Below are positions 51,586 to 63,865 of a DNA stretch of 64,000 nt, one piece after another (the stretch's first letter is position 1; each line of letters opens with the position of its first letter). The notes beneath the pieces were generated by a model. That model saw nothing but the letters and a program-made list of their open reading frames with translations, did not search any database and had not been told where the DNA came from. This DNA comes from Acephala macrosclerotiorum. Its lineage: Eukaryota > Ascomycota > Leotiomycetes > Helotiales > Mollisiaceae. The DNA lies in assembly GCA_014904845.1 (NCBI GenBank), contig MU119204.1, forward strand, positions 310,001 to 374,000. The letters are read 5' to 3'. A program made the position numbers and the translations under genes.

Positions 51586-53726
51586 ATGACTCCTGCCGTG
51601 AAGTATGGGCAGATCATTGAGTATATTCCAGGTAAGCTTCAACAACACAATTCTTCCTCGAGCTGCGCGAAGCATTGTGCATCGTCAGTCTCACATCCTT
51701 ACTTCATTATCCTATATGAACAATGGACCATTATACATTGATCGAAAATGCGCTTGGCCCCTTCGGACTCGACGGCGAAACCGACGGCGCACACGAGTCC
51801 AAACAACAGCAACAGCTTCAGCTTGTGCGAATACTCCCATACGCAATGCTAATGTATATACCAGACCGCTTGTATCTAGCATCTTACACCACTCCTCCCT
51901 CTGCCGACACTCTCTTCCCATACCCCGACCCTCCAACTTCGCGACGGTCTCCAAGCAAGCGATCTGCTAGAGTGGATGGACCATCTGCAATTCTCTCCGA
52001 CCGAGACCGTACTCCTCCATGCTACTTCTCCATCGATGATAGCTTGCTATATAATGCGTTCCACCACGATTTCGGACCACTTCACATTGGACATCTTTAC
52101 CGGTTCGCGGTGCAATTCCATGATATACTCGGGGCTCCAGAAAACAAGAACAGACCTGTTGTCTTTTGGAGCAAGGCGGATGCTAGGAGTGAGTACCGAT
52201 TTTCAAAGATTAGAGGAAAATGCTAATTTGTGTGTTTAGGTCGAGCAAATGCTGCATGCTTGTTGGCGTCGTATATGGTTCTCATCCAATCGTGGGCTCC
52301 ACATCTCGCGCTTGCGCCTATTGCACAAGCCGACCCACCTCTCATGCCGTTCCGAGATGCAGGCTACAGTCAAGCAGATTATGGGATCACTGTCCAAGAT
52401 GTTGTATACGGAGTCTGGCGTGCGAAGGAGCAAGGGTTCTGCGCTCTGCCACAATTCGACCTCGAGGAATATGAAAGATACGAGCGGGTGGATCAAGGAG
52501 ACTTCAACTGGTTGACTCCAGACTTTCTGGCTTTCGCCTCTCCACAACATACTCCAGTTGCACCAGTACCAACTTCCTCTCCTCTCTATGCCACATTACC
52601 CTCCACTGCCGCAGCTGTTGACGCCCATCCAACACTGCCTACGCCATTCAAGAACGTTCTGAAGCATTTCCATGAACGTAATATTGGTCTCGTGGTCCGC
52701 TTGAACTCAGAGCTTTACTCCCCTTCATTCTTTACTGCACTTGGCATTGAGCATCTCGACATGATCTTCGACGATGGAACCTGCCCACCGTTGAAGACCG
52801 TTCGAAAGTTCATTACTTTGGCGCATGAGATGATCACGGTGAAGAAGCGAGGGATTGCTGTGCACTGCAAAGCTGGTCTTGGCCGAACAGGCTGCTTGAT
52901 TGGAGCATATTTGATCTATCGCTATGGCTTCACTGCAAACGAGATCATTGCTTACATGCGTTTCATGCGACCTGGCATGGTGGTTGGTCCTCAGCAGCAC
53001 TGGCTGCATCTCAACCAAGGAACATTCCGAGAATGGTGGTTAGAAGAGCAATTCGAGATCAAGATGAAGGATAAACTAGCCAGCATTGCACCATCAACAC
53101 CTACGAGACTCACTCAAAAGCAATACCAGATAGCAACTCCTCCCAATGGAAGCAGAAGGTCACCACTTGGCGAGGTCGATAATGAGCAACGCAACAGCAT
53201 TGGCGTCCAAGAAGATTGCTTACCAGCACCTACTCCAGGACAACCAAGGAAGACTAGCAGGGCTGTTGACAGAGCTGTTGAGCGTCACCACCCATATGGT
53301 GGCCGAAATGTCTCCACGACCCACAGCACTACGGAGGACGACAATCTATTACAACGAGAGACTGAAATGATCTCCATCCACCGCTCATCTCTTGATGATC
53401 CTGATGGAGAGGATGAAATCCAATTCCGTATGCGAAGCAGTCGCAAGCCATCGAGGTCTCCAGCCAGCAGAAGCATCAGCCAAACCACCACCCACATCTA
53501 CTCAATTGACAACGATAGCAGCAATGATATCGAGAACATTGGGTCCGGGCCTCGACCGAAGACTCCTGGTACTATGAAGTCCGGCAGCGGCTCAAGCACT
53601 CTTAGCAAAGTTCGAAGTCCGAAGCGAAGCGGTGATAGCTTGCGAGGAAAGGAACCAACCGGCGTTCGAAAGACCAGCGGAAGAATAGGAAGCATTAGCT
53701 CGACTCGAAAGGTATCAGGCCTGTAA
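51586..53726 (+). CDS. cdc14: Cdc14 dual-specificity phosphatase
   Basis: Exons 51586-51631, 51865-52188 and 52240-53726 give 618 aa. The first exon encodes MTPAVKYGQIIEYIP and is joined across a 233-nt intron to DRLYLASYTTPP. The N-terminal Cdc14 A domain spans about 15-185 and the DSP catalytic B domain about 190-410. The active site VHCKAGLGRTG has nucleophile Cys333 and Arg339 (CX5R). The conserved FDDGTCP loop and WLHLNQGTFREWW are present. The tail (about 430-618) is basic and Ser-rich with SP/TP and RKPSRSP motifs, the usual site for localisation and regulation. Cdc14 reverses CDK phosphorylation and acts in mitotic exit, cytokinesis and septation. No defect is seen. Confidence 0.95.
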
Positions 53727-55141
53727 TCGAATGAGCGGACGATTGGAGAGAACTGGCATGCTGTACTATTGTGCTTGCATCAAAACCGGCGTCTGTGAAA
53801 GCATATAAAATTGGGCGGATGGCGTTTGCTGTTGGGTTGTGTTTTTGTTCTGTTAAGTACTTTGGGGTTGGGGACGATTGTTGATTTTATCGTGCGTGTG
53901 CTTGCTTGTGCTATTGGCTTGTGTTACCATTGCTGGTTGGATGCGGGAGTGTGGTTGGCTTGCTTGTTTCTTGCAGCTTGGGGGCTACGACGAAAAGATG
54001 ACGTTCGTGAATGCGGACAGCGCTTGCGCTTGACTTGACTTGGTACTTCGATCGACTCGATTCTTGCGGGGGCTTCTGCTGCATTTTGTTCTGGAAGTCT
54101 GGTCGGGCTTTGTTTGTTTTTCTATTATGACTCATGACCTGCATCACTCAATCAATTCATGGATCCGTATACGGATGATAGAGAAAGGGAGAGAATCAAT
54201 TCAGAAAATTTAAAATTAAATCACACTACCGCGTGTGCCATACTCTTGCGGCAATCTTAAACGTGCCTAGTTATCGGACACATCCATATCAGACCCACTC
54301 TCCCAACAAAGGCCTTTTCGATGGTTGTCGGTACTTCCCCTTCTGGGGTGACGAGGGAGGTACGCACTACTGATCGACAAATGAGAATGCATTTCACCAT
54401 CCGATTGCTTTGGTCTGAAAATTTTCAGCATTTCGCGCAAGAGAAGGATTCAAATGACGGTAGTTAATACAAGTCCAAACTCAGCTCAGGGTGGTCCAAA
54501 TCTTTGAATTGTGTTTGCCTAACTTCTGTAGCTGTAAATATTTGGGATGCTGGACTCGTAAAGGCTACGATTATTACAAAATGGAGCTGGTGGTATACGA
54601 TCCCCCTAGGGCTTTGGGGAAAAAGTCGACCTCGCCTACTCAGGCTCGATCTAGCTCTGATGTAACTTGCCTGACTTTGACGGCTGAGTAGTGCAATCTG
54701 ACCCTGTGCAGCTCTCACCAAGAGCTGTTGTAGGCCTGTCACGAGAAGGAAGAGAGTCATTGTTTCATGAATTTGCTATTTTTTTGTAGTCTAATCGAGA
54801 AGACTCCGCGCAGAACAAAGCCATCGATCCACGCATATCCACCCACCCCACCATAAGCAACACGAAGCTCAATTCTCATCGAGGAAAAGGAAAAACAGAT
54901 GTTGGAGGTCTGAAAGACAATGCTGGGTGGCGAACTGACAGAAAAGAAAAGGGTGTAAGTCAGTCTCGTGCATTAGAGTCTATAACACTGCAAAGCAAAG
55001 TTGAGGACCTCCAAAAGCTCTTCGAATGCTCAACCGCCTCAACTGTGAAAAAATCCATATGCTGCCAGATATGCAGTCAATCACCAAGCAGGCCCATCAA
55101 CGACCGCGACCGTACCATTCATCGACGCCATCCCAAGCACT
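53727..55141. other. intergenic between convergent CDC14 and 14-3-3
   Basis: 3' flanks of both genes with no supported gene. Minus-strand frame 54464-54760 (98 codons, ATG) has no recognisable features. Confidence 0.5.
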
Positions 55142-56196
55142 TTACTCAGCATCAGGCTTAGCCTCAGCTGGTGCAGCCTCTGGCTCCTTGGTCTCGGCGG
55201 GGGCCGCGCTTGGCTCAACAGCAGATGGCTCGGCCTCTGACGAAGTCCAGAGGGTCTATGTTGAAAAGTGGTTAGCCATTCTTTGCATCTCCGGATTTCA
55301 AACCTAGGGGGTAAAGCATACCAGGTTGTCTCTCAGCAATTGCATGATCAAGGTGGAGTCCTTGTAACTCTCCTCGCTCAGGGTGTCGAGTTCTGTATTG
55401 TGACCCGTCAGACCAAAATTCTCACCTTTTTCAAAAGCAGCAAAGAGTTCATCGTATTTACCGGCGATGGCATCGTCAAATGCTTGCTTAGCAAGATGGC
55501 AAGCCTGATCAGGGGAGTTGAGAATCTCATAGTAGAAGACTGAGAAGTTGAGAGCAAGGCCCAAGCGAATGGGGTGGGTGGGAGCAAGATCGGTCTGAGC
55601 AACCTCGGTGGCGTTCTTGTAAGCCTCTAGAGACTTATCGGCAGACTCCTTTCGCTTGTCGCCAATGGCAAACTCAGCAAGGTAACGGTGGTAATCACCT
55701 TTCCTATAATTGACCAATTAGCCGCTGTACGCAAACACAAAATCCAGGTGGCAAGGCTGAACAAACATCTTGTGGTAGAACACCTTGGACTCTCCGCTCT
55801 TGGCAGAAGGAATCAAGTGCTTGTCGAGAACCTCGAGAATATCTTCGCAGATCTTGGCAAGTTCGGCCTCGATCTTTTGACGGTACTCCTTGATAAGACC
55901 AACTTGAGATGAGTTGCCCTTGGACTCCTCCTTTTGCTCGATTGAGGTGACAATTCTCCACGAAGCACGGCGGGCCCCAATGACGTTCTTGTAAGCAACG
56001 GAAAGGAGATTTCTCTCTTCGACGGAAAGCTCTTGGTCCTCAGAAGCAACGGACTTCATATTCTCAACCATTTCTAAACATATCTTCAGCATTCGTTGCC
56101 GCGCGTTTGTGGGGGTTTCGCTGGGTGCTGCTGACCTTCATAACGCTCAGCCTGCTCAGCAAGCTTTGCGAGGTAGACGGAATCTTCGTAACCCAT
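55142..56196 (-). CDS. artA: 14-3-3 protein
   Basis: Minus-strand exons 56136-56196, 55767-56073, 55322-55703 and 55142-55255 give 287 aa. Introns are 56074-56135, 55704-55766 and 55256-55321. The start [20 protein letters not shown] and the 14-3-3 signatures [20 protein letters not shown] and [18 protein letters not shown] are present. The phosphopeptide-binding residues Lys49, Arg56, Arg129 and Tyr130 are intact. The last exon encodes TLWTSS and a variable acidic Ala/Pro/Glu tail, as in other fungal 14-3-3s. These cytosolic dimers bind phosphoserine clients and act in polarity, septation and signalling. The symbol follows the Aspergillus name; yeast homologues are BMH1/2. Confidence 0.96.
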
Positions 56197-56692
56197 GATT
56201 GCGGCTTTTTGATTATCTGCGAATGAGTTGATATTAGCAGACTGGTCTTGGCAAGATCAAAGAGGCAATGGAGATAGTGCGGCTGAACGGGAGCAAAAGC
56301 GAACGGCCAAAGATGAAGCGGTCTGACGCCCTATCATTGGGAGTCATGCGAGCCCCTCACGACGCGTTGAGCATTGACATGGTAGTATCCCACACTGCAA
56401 TGGCCCCAATACTCCAGTGTGCGCGTTGAGAAAGTGCTGTAATGGATGGCGGATTCGGAAAGTGCCCCTCAACTGCTGGAGGGGCAGTTGGTAGACGCCC
56501 GGCTTGCCACTCTGGTTCGTCAAAATCGTCGCAGGATCTGTTCTCGTAGATATACCAATCCATCGTAGATCGCTGGCCGTGGCAGATGCTCAATCCGCGA
56601 TGATTGAGGTTGCGCAGTGTTCATGAGGTGCAAGGGAAAGAATGACGAAATAGAAGGGGGTATGGGGACCTCACCGGACTTGAGAGGGGTGT
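56197..56692. other. leader and promoter of 14-3-3
   Basis: About 500 bp upstream of the 14-3-3 start. A cgcag acceptor-like sequence just 5' of the ATG suggests a leader intron, common in this family. A minus-strand ATG frame of 68 codons (about 56357-56563) could be an upstream ORF. Confidence 0.35.
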
Positions 56693-57429
56693 ATGGTGGT
56701 TGTACAAGGGAAGGGTGATGCTCGATCTGGACAGGAATTTGGTATGCGACTGGTTCTTGAGAGGCTGTTGGTTGATGATCTCAAGAATGAAGGAGGATGT
56801 TGCGTTGAGGTCGGATTGGAGAAGTCGATCGAAAGGGACCTTTTATCGCTTAGCGCTAATTTAGGTAGGATGCCTGGGTCGCTCCTGCAATTATGTGGGA
56901 AGCCGGATTCTTGGACTGTTGCAATAATGGACGGGCGCGGCTGAGTGCTGAAGTGCTTGAAAGATGGGAGAATGATTTTATGAGGGCAGAAGAATTAGGT
57001 ATTGGTATTGGTGGTACTGATGAGGAAGGCAAAGTGTGTTTGTTGATTAGAGTCTTGATGAGAAAATCGACGAGATGTTCATACAGCAATATGTCACAAA
57101 GTCACAATATTGGGACTCGAACAGCTGGGCACATGCTTCTATTTGTAGACCCAGCACTCTGGCTCGCCCTTCCCCTTCCTTCGTCCACATCATCCTTTGC
57201 AGGGCTGATGGGCCAAGCAGAAGAGCAGGATCCTTGTGTTTTATGCCCTCAAAATTTCCACGTCGGTCGCCTGATTGTAACATGGCCCAAATCTCGTGCT
57301 GTTCTGCGGCTGGTAGGTGCCGGTCATGCTCCCTTCAATCCAAGCCCTGAAACCTGCTTGGGATCTGGAAGCTTTGGTTGGAAGTGTGGAAATCGTGGCA
57401 GTGCTGGGCCATGGCCACGCAACAAGTGA
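56693..57429 (+). CDS. hypothetical protein, tentative two-exon model
   Basis: An ATG at 56693 opens a Leu/Glu/Gly-rich frame. A GT-AG intron at 56865-56953 (89 nt, gtagga...ctgaag) would join it in phase to a second open stretch (LERWENDFMRAEELGIGIGG...) ending at 57429, for 215 aa. The first 110 residues have protein-like composition; the remainder is less convincing. No family is recognised. Antisense frames are also open, so this may be chance. Confidence 0.25.
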
Positions 57430-57815
57430 CACTTGATCTTTTTTGATATTGGACTTAGCGGAGCCTCGAAATAATGAAAGAAAATGTCCCAGCCCTGATT
57501 GCACAATGACGCCGATCATCTGTAACCCTGGTAAAAAGCCACTCTTTCAGCCAAAAAAGAAAGGGGGCTGCATGCAAGCCTGAATCACATGACGGAATCA
57601 TCACATGAATGGCGGCCTTCTGAGGATCAGGCCACTACTACGGCAACCGTCATAACCAGTTTATCGCTCTGCAAGTCCAGGTCAAGCAAGCTCGGCAGAA
57701 ATCACTTTACCTTCAACCACGACCCTCCATCAGCGAGAACAACCCTCAGACCAGAGGTACAAAGCATTAGCTTCCCCTCCTACTTTTCAGTTGATTCTAA
57801 TCATTCTCAGCAATC
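57430..57815. other. promoter and leader of the ATPase inhibitor gene
   Basis: About 390 bp upstream of the IF1 start, ending in a pyrimidine-rich stretch (ttctaatcattctcag) that may be a leader intron end. No gene is seen. Confidence 0.45.
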
Positions 57816-58272
57816 ATGTACCGACAATCTATTTCAAGGGCTGTTCGCCCAGCTGTTCGTTCATCCCTCCAGTCCCGAGCTGCATTCTCAACATCCGTCC
57901 GAGCCATGGCGGGAGGAGATACCGGAGCTCCACGAACAGGCGGCGTTGCATCTGGGTATATCATCATCTATTCCATTCCTCCCGTCATGAAAGCAAGCTA
58001 ATTGGTTGTGTCTGTCACAGCGATGCATTCACGAAGAGAGAGAAGGCCAACGAAGACTATGCTATCCGTCAGCGAGAGAAGGAAAAGCTCCTGGAGCTCA
58101 AGAAGAAGATTGCAGAGCAGCGTGAACACTTGGACAAGCTCTCGGATCACATGTGAGATCACCCCATCCTGACGCATCCATATATTGAGGATATGTCTGG
58201 GAGGACCGAGGCTGACAATTGGTTGTTTACAGTGACGAATTGTCCAAGGAGCAAGGTGGCGAGCAGAAGTAA
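57816..58272 (+). CDS. INH1: mitochondrial F1-ATPase inhibitor (IF1)
   Basis: Exons 57816-57955, 58021-58152 and 58233-58272 give 103 aa. The N-terminus (MYRQSISRAVRPAVRSSLQS) is an Arg/Ser-rich amphipathic mitochondrial targeting sequence. The mature protein has the IF1 inhibitory motif DAFTKREKANEDYAIRQREK followed by a Lys/Glu-rich coiled coil. IF1 binds F1-ATPase in the matrix and blocks ATP hydrolysis when the proton gradient collapses. The stop codon TAA lies inside a consensus donor (AAgtaagt), see findings. It is convergent with NSP1, 344 bp away. Confidence 0.93.
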
Positions 58273-58616
58273 GTATCACTTCGTGCGAAAGGGAGGAATG
58301 GTATATTTGCTTTGTGCAATGCTGAACGTGGCTGTCCCTACAGTTGACGAGTGAGCGAGCATGGGAAAGGGAACGAGTTGCGAAGCGAGTGGATTCGGCT
58401 GTATACAAGATGATGAGTTCCGAAGCATATGCAAGGAGGCTTTTGACATGGCATGTCTCCATTTTGTGGACTACTACTGTACAATGCATACAATTTTGTA
58501 TGCTGTGAATATGAAAACCTCAAGGCTTTCGACGATTTTCATGACGGACATATGCTACCTTCCCAATCTTGAGTGTCAAGATGCCTAATAATTCAACGCC
58601 AACCGACATGCAGAAA
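58273..58616. other. intergenic between IF1 and NSP1 3' ends
   Basis: 344 bp between convergent stop codons, carrying both 3' UTRs. A ctacag acceptor at about 58342 can pair with the donor overlapping the IF1 stop. Confidence 0.6.
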
Positions 58617-60804
58617 TTACCTCCCAGATCTGAACGAGCGGTAGAAGGACTCTGCAGCATCGTTCTCGGGACCACCGTAACCATTTGGCCCAATGCTTTG
58701 ACCCATTTTCTGAGCCTCAGCGACCTTTGTCTGCAAAGCCATCGCGTTCTCGTCGATCCATTGCAGTTGCGTAAGATGACTGTTCAAGACTCGGACAATA
58801 TGTGAAAGCTACAGAATAAGTCAGCATATGCATACAACGCGTCTGGACTGGGTAACTCACAGGATCATCGGCCTTGGAGGTCTTGCTCAAGGTAGTGGAT
58901 GCCTCATTGATAGCCTCAATCATACTACCAAGGTTCTTGCCCATGTCATCAAGTTTCTCGGTGAGCTTCTCGGCAAGCTTGTAGGTACGTTCTCGCTCTT
59001 GGTCTGGACCCTGAAGAGTCTCGCCCTGTCCTACTTGACGTGAAAACATCTCATCCACATCGGCCTCATATCTGTCAAGCCAAGAAGCCAATTCATCTTG
59101 TTGACTCTCGACATTAGAAAGCTGTCTCTCGATCTCAGTGCTTTGTCGTTCAGCCTCGAATGTGCTCAGATATAGCTTCTGGATCTTGTCCCCATTCTCT
59201 ACCATCAGTCTGTCCCAAGCAGCAACTTTGGTGGCTTGGTCTTGGAATTCCTTTTGATACTTTGACAAATCAGAAGCCCAGCGAGTGATGATCTCATCCA
59301 TTGTCTTGTTCTTGAGGCGTGTCAAATGAGGAGCAGGACCTGCTGTTGATGCACCAAGACCTGCTGCAGCACCAGACGGAACAGTCGTAGTAGTGCCTGG
59401 AGCCGCAGTTGTGGTTGTAGGAGTAGGAGCTGTGCCAGAAGTGGATGGTAGGTTGCCGCCACCTAAGCCGGAGAACAAGCCTGAGGTTGGAGCGGAAGTT
59501 GACGGCGGGTTTGTCGTGCTTGTGCTCAGTGGTGCAGAAGTCGATGGTGGGTTCCCGCCACCCAAGCCGGAGAATAGACCTGAGTTTGTGGTAGAGGTTG
59601 ATGGTGGGTTGTTGCCGCCTGAGGGTGGGAACAAACTTGGAGTTGAGGTAGAAGTCGACGCGGGAGCTGCGGAGCTTGGGGCGGCTGTTGAGGTAGCAGG
59701 AGGATTTCCAAAAAGAGGCTTATTTGAGGTTGTGCTTGCACCACCAAATATGCCAGGAGCATTAACAGAGGATCCGGGCGGTTTTGGTGCAAAAAGGCCG
59801 CCAGTTGCGGGAGCGGTAGTAGTAGTCGAGGCTTGAGTACTTGGTGTGCTTGAATTTGAGGTTGGGAAGCTGAAGGTTGGCTTTGAGGCTTCAGAAGCTG
59901 GTGCAGCGGAGCTCGTAGGTTGAGTGTTGAAACCACTGAATACAGGCCCGCTACCAGCAAGTTTCGGTGCAAAGAGACCACCAGAGGGAGCAGCGCTAGA
60001 AGTAGCAGTTGGGTTGGAGGACTCGGCAGACTTAGATAGATTGAATAAACCACCACCAGTGCTTTGACCTCCAAGATTTGAGAACAGTGACTTCTGACCT
60101 TGGGCGCCAGTTGAAGGTGGAGGACCTGCGGGTGTAGTAGAAGGATTTCCAAAGGAGAACGATGGCTTTGCCGGAGTCGTAGCGCCTGTTGAAGCAGCAT
60201 TGCTGGCGCCTCCTAAGTTGAACAGCCCAGAACCACCTGACGTATTGCTGTTAGAGAACAAGCTTGGTGTAGCAACTGCGGGCGTCTTGTTCTCATTGCT
60301 TGCAGCGGGTGTTGATGTTCCACTCCCATCCTTCTTTTGGCCAAAGCTGAAGCCACCACCACTTCCAAATGATGGTGTAGCTGTGTTGGCATTGCCGAAG
60401 ATAGAGGGTGCTGGTGCTGCAGAAGTTGCCGGAGTTCCTGTTGGCTTGTTGAATAGACCTCCACCTGCAGTATTGCCTCCGAAGATTGAGGGTGTAGATG
60501 CTCCAGAGGTATTTGTATTTCCACCGCCAAAGATCCCACCACCCTGCGTGCCTCCTGTTGTATTTGCGCCAAAGGGACTGGGTGCCGGTGTATTGCCACT
60601 ACTTCCATTTCCAAATATAGAGCCGCCTGGCTTTGATGTAGTTGTGGCTCCTTGACCAAAAGGTGAAGAGGAAGCTGGAGTTTTTGATTGACCAAAGAGG
60701 CCGTCGGAGGTGGTCTGCGCAGAATTCGACGAGGATCCGAAGATGTTGTTACTTCCGTTGCCAGTGCCGCCAGTACCAGCAGCTTGGCTGAATGTGAATG
60801 ACAT
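58617..60804 (-). CDS. NSP1: FG nucleoporin Nsp1 (Nup62 family)
   Basis: Minus-strand exons 58861-60804 and 58617-58808 (52-nt intron gtgagt...gtag) give 711 aa. The start is the ATG at 60804 (MSFTFSQAAG). Residues 1 to about 500 are FG repeats (GLFGQS, SIFG, GGLFNKP, SFGNPS) in Ser/Thr/Gly/Ala/Pro-rich spacers, the permeability-barrier part. Residues about 500-711 are the conserved Nsp1 C-terminal coiled coil (KNKTMDEIITRWASDLSKYQ, LASWLDRYEADVDEM), ending YRSFRSGR. It anchors in the central channel with Nup57/Nup49 and in the Nup82 complex. It is divergent from the gene at 61241. Confidence 0.95.
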
Positions 60805-61240
60805 TGTGGTTGTGTGCGAAGACGATGTGGAAGTGGAAGTGGATGGGCGAGGTTGAAGGTTGGTTGGAGGTTGACTAGGTGGGTTAGAACTTTTTCTGAG
60901 CAAAGATGGTGGGTAAAACTGACAGCGCGTAAGTTCAGATCAAAATGTAGAGTATTGATTCAAGTACAACAAGCTCTGATCTAAGATTTCGATGTGGCGC
61001 ATAGGCTGCGCGTTGTTGCGTGCAGAAGTTCTTCGCGTCTCTAGCCCAGCCTTGAGGACAATTTTAGCGCGAGCACCAGGATTACGGTTCGATGTCGAGC
61101 GTGCATGGGAGCATTCAGTCGCCAACAAATCGTACAGTAAGAGGTCGTCCGGCTGATTCGGGCGCAGCCTCTTGTTGATATAATTTCTACGATACTTCTA
61201 TTCTTCTGGCGTCTTCAATCGGTTTCTTGTTCGATTAAAC
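60805..61240. promoter_or_regulatory. divergent promoter NSP1 / acidic repeat protein
   Basis: 436 bp between divergent start codons with no additional coding sequence. TC-rich sequence precedes the plus-strand ATG. Confidence 0.5.
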
Positions 61241-63047
61241 ATGGCACAAGAAGAGCACGAAACCCTAGAGCCGCCTGTCAGGAAGAGCATCGACGATCCA
61301 GGGGCACACGACCTTGGTAAGGATGGTAACAGTACATGTCAGCTTCAGAAGCATTCGTTTACTAATAGATCTGATACAGAGTCCTCAGATTCCGATGACC
61401 ACTTCTCCGACGCACAATCTGGCCTTGAAGCGACATCCGGAATAGCTACCCCCGTTATTCCCCACACACGAGTCGAGAAAGTTGACGACGAGACACGTTA
61501 TGGCGAGGAGCCTGGTACCGAAGCCTATAAGATGAGGGAGCAGGATGCTGCTCCAGATGAGATAGAAGTTGTACCAGAAGGCCACAGATCTGCTTCTAGT
61601 CTATCAACTTCCAATCCTACATCTCCTGGTGGACAACCTATCCCATTGACGATAGTTGAGAAGATAGACCCCGATTTGCCCAGCCACGGAGAGGTTCCAG
61701 GAACTCTAGCTCACCACAAGCGTCTCGCAGATGCTGTCCCAGACATGGTAGTCAAGAGTGGTAACCGTAGCCGTTCCTCCAGCATGCGGTCCAGGTCTGG
61801 TAGCACTCCTGGAGACCTCCCAATCCCGATTACAAAGGTTGAGAGGATTGACTCCAAGCCTGCTCATGGAGAGATTCCTGGCACGAAGGCATATGAACTG
61901 AGGCGGGGAGACGCCGAGCCAGACATCGTGGAAGAAGTGGAGGACGCACCAGGTAAGGGCATTTCGCTGTCTCTTGCTTCAGAGCGATTGACCGAATCAG
62001 GGTCGCCAACAGTGCCTGTTCCTAGGTCCCCTACCATAAACCACGCGAGACGGAAGTCTTCTGCAGCGGGAAAGAAGGGGGCGCCCGTCACTACAGATGA
62101 TTACAACGAAGCAGAAGACGGGTCAGATGGCGGATTTGGAGATGATTTCGACGAATTTGAGGAAGGCGAAGAGTTCGATGAATTTGGCGAATTTGATGAT
62201 GGTTTTCAGGAGGCAGCTCCTGCAGTCCTCCCTCAGCAATCTATACAGATAACACCCTCTTTTGTAAGTAGAAAATATAGAGCATGCACAAATCTATCCA
62301 CCTTCCATGCCGTGAAGTTTGCTAATACATTCATTCTAGCCTGTCTTGAACTTCGATGACCTCGACTCTCCTGAAGACATCCAAGCTGCTACCGAAACAT
62401 ACATGAACGAGCTTTTCACACCCGATACAATCGATACTTCTGTACTACCTCCAATTACCGCCGAGAACTCCATCTTTTTGACACCACGAAGCGCTTCCCT
62501 TTGGTCACAACTCGTTGCTCCCCCGCCACTACAACCTCCTAACTGGATCCGCTCTCGAATACGACGCCTATTCCTGGTCTCCCTAGGCGTACCAGTCGAC
62601 CTGGATGAGATCCTCCCAGCATCCAAACAAAAGAAACTCATCCTTCCATCCATGAACCTCAACCCCTCATCCGGCTCCCCACGAAATTCCACCGACTTAC
62701 GATCCATCACCCGCCTCAAGAATGGCGAGAATACATCCTCCACATCCGTTGATTCTCAAGGCAAGCCTTCAAGATCAGATTCTAGAAGGAGGAAAGGAGC
62801 ACCACCTGCCCCTCGATTGGATTTGGTGTCGGCAAGGCAGCTGTGTACGATTACAGACGAGGCATTGAATGGTCTCACCATCGAAGAGCTGAAGGAGCAT
62901 GTTAAAAAGTTAGAAGAGATGCAAGGGACGGCGAAGGAGGTTCTAGATTATTGGACCAAGCAGACGGATGCAAAGCTAGGTGATAGGGAGGCTTTTGAGG
63001 GTGTGATTGAGAATCTAGTAAAACATGCTAGGAAAGTGAGGAAGTAA
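61241..63047 (+). CDS. conserved fungal acidic protein with triplicated PGT motif
   Basis: Preferred exons 61241-61316, 61380-62263 and 62340-63047 give 555 aa. The first intron is 63 nt and has no stop, so an unspliced version would be 576 aa. Three imperfect repeats share the pattern VEK-x-D...GE-x-PGT-x-AY-x2-R-x2-DA-x-PD. A very acidic Phe-containing stretch (FGDDFDEFEEGEEFDEFGEF) recalls clathrin-adaptor ear-binding motifs. The C-terminal half has a distinctive basic-hydrophobic block (PPNWIRSRIRRLFLVSLGVP, then VDLDEILPASKQKK) and ends in a coiled coil. A trafficking role, for example aftiphilin-like, is only an inference. I recognise it as conserved but cannot name it. Confidence 0.8.
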
Positions 63048-63865
63048 TCCGTTTAGCGGAGATATACCAATAATGAAAGTGCCATTCTCAGACACACATT
63101 CGTTGTGCCCAAAGATCATTAAAGGTGCTCAACACAAATGCAGACGTTCAAATATGCCTTCAATCTACGAATATTTTGGGTCCTTCAAAAGCAGTATGTC
63201 CTCGGCATGGATATTTGGCATGTGGGACACTTAGGTTCTAGGCATGTGTGGGCGCATGTTGGTTCAACGGAGGCAAATTCGTGTTTGTGCTTATCCTCTT
63301 TTGAGGAAACCCCGAAACAGTTATCAAACAGCATACCCGATTATAGAGACTTGATCAATGAGGAAATTAGAGGCCTGCTTGAAAACCCAAGGTCGATCAA
63401 CGTATCCTCTAGGGGCTTTACCTAATATATCCAAAAGTTATGGATATCAAGAAGTCTGCTATAGAAGCAACTGGGCGGGGAGGCATGAAGTGAGATAGAT
63501 TGTAATTGAAGGTCTCTTAAAGATCTCCGCCTCGCCTTAGAGATCGTGCTTCACAACCCATCTGAATCCTGAAGTTGTGGAGTTGAGAGTGTGAATGTTC
63601 CAAGGTCCAAAGCAAAAGTCAGCTCAGTGAGAGTTGCAGATTACAAACAATGAAAATTAAAATTACAGACTCACAACATAGTATTGTACAGGATATCTTT
63701 ACACTAGCCCACCCAAATCTAAACAAGTACTCTACAGTTCCCTACAGCAACCAACCTGACACGCAGACAAAACTCCAACCCAACCATTTGAAAACGCACC
63801 ATACGACCAAGGAAAGAAATAAGAAACTACACTACATCAAGAAAGCCTCATACCCGCCCAATCTC
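63048..63865. other. intergenic at right edge
   Basis: 3' flanks of the plus-strand gene and of the minus-strand gene entering from the right. No gene is seen. Confidence 0.5.

Noticed and set aside
60200..60655. Plus-strand frame of 151 codons, Pro/Val/Gly-rich
   Set aside because: Antisense of the NSP1 FG-repeat exon; its composition mirrors the repeats.
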